A program made the position numbers and the translations under genes. This document shows, in pieces, positions 15,297-17,183 of a stretch of DNA of 17,183 nt; position 1 is the stretch's first letter, and every line of letters begins with the position of its first letter. Below the pieces are notes generated by a model, which searched no databases, had not been told where the DNA came from, and saw only the letters and a program-made list of their open reading frames with translations. Source of the DNA: CAYVFC01 sp964450715 (GTDB lineage: Bacteria > Myxococcota_A > Polyangia > Polyangiales > JAFGIB01); contig CAYVFC010000160.1 of NCBI GenBank assembly GCA_964450715.1, forward strand, positions 1-17,183, written 5' to 3'.

Positions 15297-16987
15297 CATT
15301 CCCGCCCAAGACATGTCTTATAGATTTATTCTGTTATTTAGTTGTGCTGTCCTTGACGGCCGTTCCTGTTTCCGCCCTGAACGATGATGGGAAACGGGAA
15401 ACGCTCTCTGTCACCGTAAAAGAGGTCATTGCCAGTTACGCCTATATCACCCCGGGCGCAGACCAGGGAATCAAGGTGGGCCAGGAAGTGTTGATAGGCG
15501 ACAACACCTTTCGCATTCTTCAGGTGAGCTCCAAGACAGCACTTATTCAGTTGGAGGGACACGATATCAAGGAGGGGGAGACGGGATCTGTCCGGATAGA
15601 GCCGGCACAGCCTACAGAGGCCAAACCAAAGGTCGTACCCAGGGAGCTATCCTTCTTCCGCGGCAAGTGGCCGGCGCCCGTCTTTCCCGCGGAAAAACCG
15701 GCGGTCAAGGAAATCCCCCTGGGTCCTTCTGACACCGATAGACAGCTTGCCCTGACGCTGATGGCGCAGGGCAGCGGGCTTTTCGATCTCACCTCGAACG
15801 CGCCCGCGCTGGGTTCAAGCCAGTTACGGACGCTCGTCCGCTACCAGCCCGTCTCGCAGTGGCCACTGACGCTGAATGCGGATGCCGCGGCTCAACTCTG
15901 GTTCGCCGAAAATCTGCCTCAGCGCCCTTCCGATGCGTCGCGCCCGTTGCTTCGAATTAGAGAGCTCCAGGGTGCCCTTGGCGATCAAGAGGACCTGTAC
16001 GCTTCTCTGGGTCGGCTTCGCTATGCCTCACGAACACTGGGTATGATGGACGGAGTACGGGCGCAAGCGCCCATCGTCGGGGATCTGACCATCGGGGCCT
16101 TCGGGGGATTGCTCCCCGATCCGGTGAACGGCCAACCCACCGTCGATACCTCGCGGTTCGGGACGGAGCTCTTGTGGGATGCCGTTCAGCATAGCTGGCA
16201 TCCCCTGGTCGGCTTGTCCGCCTACGGTTCCATCTTCGACGGGGAAGTGGATGAAAGGCGCATCCATGGCTCGTTGGGTCTGCTTCCGGAGTTCGGCCGG
16301 TTCGCTACCCAGCTAGAGCTCGCACTCTTTGATGAGGACAACCCCTGGCATGCATCGTCGATGGAGATCAACTCGGCCAGCGCCGATGCATCGCTATACT
16401 TGGGGGAGATTTCTTTGGGGGGAAGGGCCCAGATGCAAAGACCGGAACGCTCTCTGTGGCTGGCATCATATCTTCCCCTGGAATGGATGTGTATCACGGA
16501 GAGGACAGCCGCGGCGGCCGTGGAAGAGAGCTGTTTGGGCGATGATATCAGCTATCTGTTTACGCTCGATGCGGGTCTAACTCTGGACAACGTGGCATTT
16601 GACTGGAGCGCGCTTTATAGCGCGCATTCTCATGCTGATTCCAGCCAGTTGGGGACGTTACTGCATACGCGCCTGCTACATCTGATCGGCCGGTCCCGTC
16701 TGGATATCTCGCTGATGGCTTCCACGGGTTCCCTTTTTCAAACGGGAGCGGTGACCATTGGCATGGGAACCCCCCTGTTCGTTGACAGGCTGGACATTTC
16801 ATTACGTTATCGGCCCGCCCTCAGCACTTATCGGGCCGATACAGAGTGGTTTCTGGAGCACACTATCGGAGCAGCGATCCTGATTTTTTTCTTGGAGGAA
16901 CTGGAATTGTCTCTGGATGCCGACCTGGTTACCGGACGCGATGTCGATCTGGTACTGATCCAATCCGTGCTGATGTGGCGTCTCTAG
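15293..16987 (+). CDS. Outer-membrane beta-barrel protein, partner of the 33-haem cytochrome
   Basis: 564 residues. ATG 15293 overlaps the cytochrome stop (ATGA), and GGGGAGGG at 15277-15284 is a strong ribosome site inside the upstream gene, so translation is coupled. A signal peptide (LFCYLVVLSLTAVPVSA) is followed by a small beta domain at about 35-105 (VTVKEVIASYAYITPGADQGIKVGQEVLIG), which resembles SH3-like or FlgT-C-like repeats. A Pro-rich linker runs to about 145. From about 145 to the end, alternating hydrophobic beta strands (for example FGGLLPDP, DASLYLGEISLGGRAQM, LDISLMASTGSLFQTG) and the terminal VLMWRL fit an outer-membrane barrel. It has no haem motif. It is most likely the sheath or anchor through which the multihaem protein passes electrons, in the manner of MtrB or OmbB, though I see no direct sequence signature of those families. 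Confidence 0.8.
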   Translation: MTFPPKTCLIDLFCYLVVLSLTAVPVSALNDDGKRETLSVTVKEVIASYAYITPGADQGIKVGQEVLIGDNTFRILQVSSKTALIQLEGHDIKEGETGSVRIEPAQPTEAKPKVVPRELSFFRGKWPAPVFPAEKPAVKEIPLGPSDTDRQLALTLMAQGSGLFDLTSNAPALGSSQLRTLVRYQPVSQWPLTLNADAAAQLWFAENLPQRPSDASRPLLRIRELQGALGDQEDLYASLGRLRYASRTLGMMDGVRAQAPIVGDLTIGAFGGLLPDPVNGQPTVDTSRFGTELLWDAVQHSWHPLVGLSAYGSIFDGEVDERRIHGSLGLLPEFGRFATQLELALFDEDNPWHASSMEINSASADASLYLGEISLGGRAQMQRPERSLWLASYLPLEWMCITERTAAAAVEESCLGDDISYLFTLDAGLTLDNVAFDWSALYSAHSHADSSQLGTLLHTRLLHLIGRSRLDISLMASTGSLFQTGAVTIGMGTPLFVDRLDISLRYRPALSTYRADTEWFLEHTIGAAILIFFLEELELSLDADLVTGRDVDLVLIQSVLMWRL

Positions 16988-16992
16988 GTCGA

Positions 16993-17033
16993 TTGTACTA
17001 GTTGAAGTTTTTTCAGTTAGCGACATAGTACAA
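16993..17033. repeat. Inverted repeat after the barrel gene
   Basis: TTGTACTA (16993-17000) and TAGTACAA (17026-17033) are perfect 8-bp inverted copies. Between and overlapping them, CTAGTTGAA (16998-17006) can pair with TTCAGTTAG (17012-17020) using two G-U pairs. It begins 6 bp after the barrel stop codon. It may be a transcription end, although no T-run follows, or part of a mobile-element junction. Confidence 0.4.
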
Positions 17034-17089
17034 AAGTGCCACCTGATAAGTCACCATGTAGGGATAGCGTCTCGCTTTTTAGGAGGCGC

Positions 17090-17183
17090 CGCAAAATAAA
17101 CGATCCGGTTGCGGCCGCGTCGGCGGAACGCAATCGCGAGCGCGCCCGGAGGAAAAACCGCAGCAATAGCAGCGCTATTTCGA
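17090..17183 (+). CDS. Possible 5' end of a transposase gene, truncated by the window
   Basis: From 17090 a frame is open to the window end and reads KINDPVAAASAERNRERARR then KNRSNSSAIS. The Arg/Asn/Ser-rich ending recalls, from memory, the N-terminus of an IS4-type transposase group seen in Myxococcota. An AGGAGG at 17081-17086 is well placed, but the codon at the right distance is ATA (17096) rather than ATG, so the start is unresolved. Base composition here changes from the cytochrome locus to strongly GC-rich. Low confidence: too short to identify, and the function rests on resemblance only. Confidence 0.3.

Overview
The window looks like a chromosomal segment of a GC-rich, deltaproteobacterial or Myxococcota-like Gram-negative. 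The evidence is cysteine-rich 'DCCSG' repeat lipoproteins, MopE-type CDGxDNDC repeats, several lipoprotein signals, a 33-haem cytochrome c paired with an outer-membrane barrel, and a cyclic-nucleotide-domain MscS channel. The phylum is inferred from protein style only; there is no rRNA or other marker gene. No tRNA, rRNA or CRISPR array was seen.

Left part (1-4715): two minus-strand genes encode a coiled-coil exported protein (96-1088) and a roughly 565-residue cell-envelope protein that is about one fifth cysteine (1269-2966). A plus-strand MscS-family channel with a C-terminal cyclic-nucleotide-binding domain (3195-4715) is divergent from them. The divergent spacer carries a perfect 15-bp-period direct repeat.

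Middle part (4716-10937) is the most unusual. A lipoprotein with four exact-period 171-bp MopE-like repeats and an unrecognised C-terminal domain (5019-7043) is bracketed by two copies of a ~55-bp direct repeat (4768-4821 and 7062-7117). The second copy opens a 457-bp gene-free region packed with hairpins, including an 8-bp stem with a GTAA tetraloop. This region leads directly into a stand-alone reverse transcriptase (7501-8886) that matches none of the textbook types I can recognise. The RT stop overlaps the GTG start of a 12-TM, MOP/flippase-like membrane protein with a ~240-residue unrecognised C-terminal domain (8883-10937). RT, structured leader and membrane protein together look like a two-protein plus RNA system, possibly served by the upstream lipoprotein. 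I do not recognise this combination as a described system.

Right part (11063-16987) is an electron-transfer locus. From one divergent control region (12355-12575), leftward genes encode a lipoprotein multihaem cytochrome c and an FdnI-like dihaem cytochrome b (quinone side). Rightward genes encode a 33-haem cytochrome c overlapping by 4 bp an outer-membrane beta-barrel protein. This layout suggests a quinol-to-outside (or reverse) electron conduit of the porin-cytochrome type. The last ~150 bp may be the edge of an insertion sequence with the first codons of a transposase, cut by the window end.
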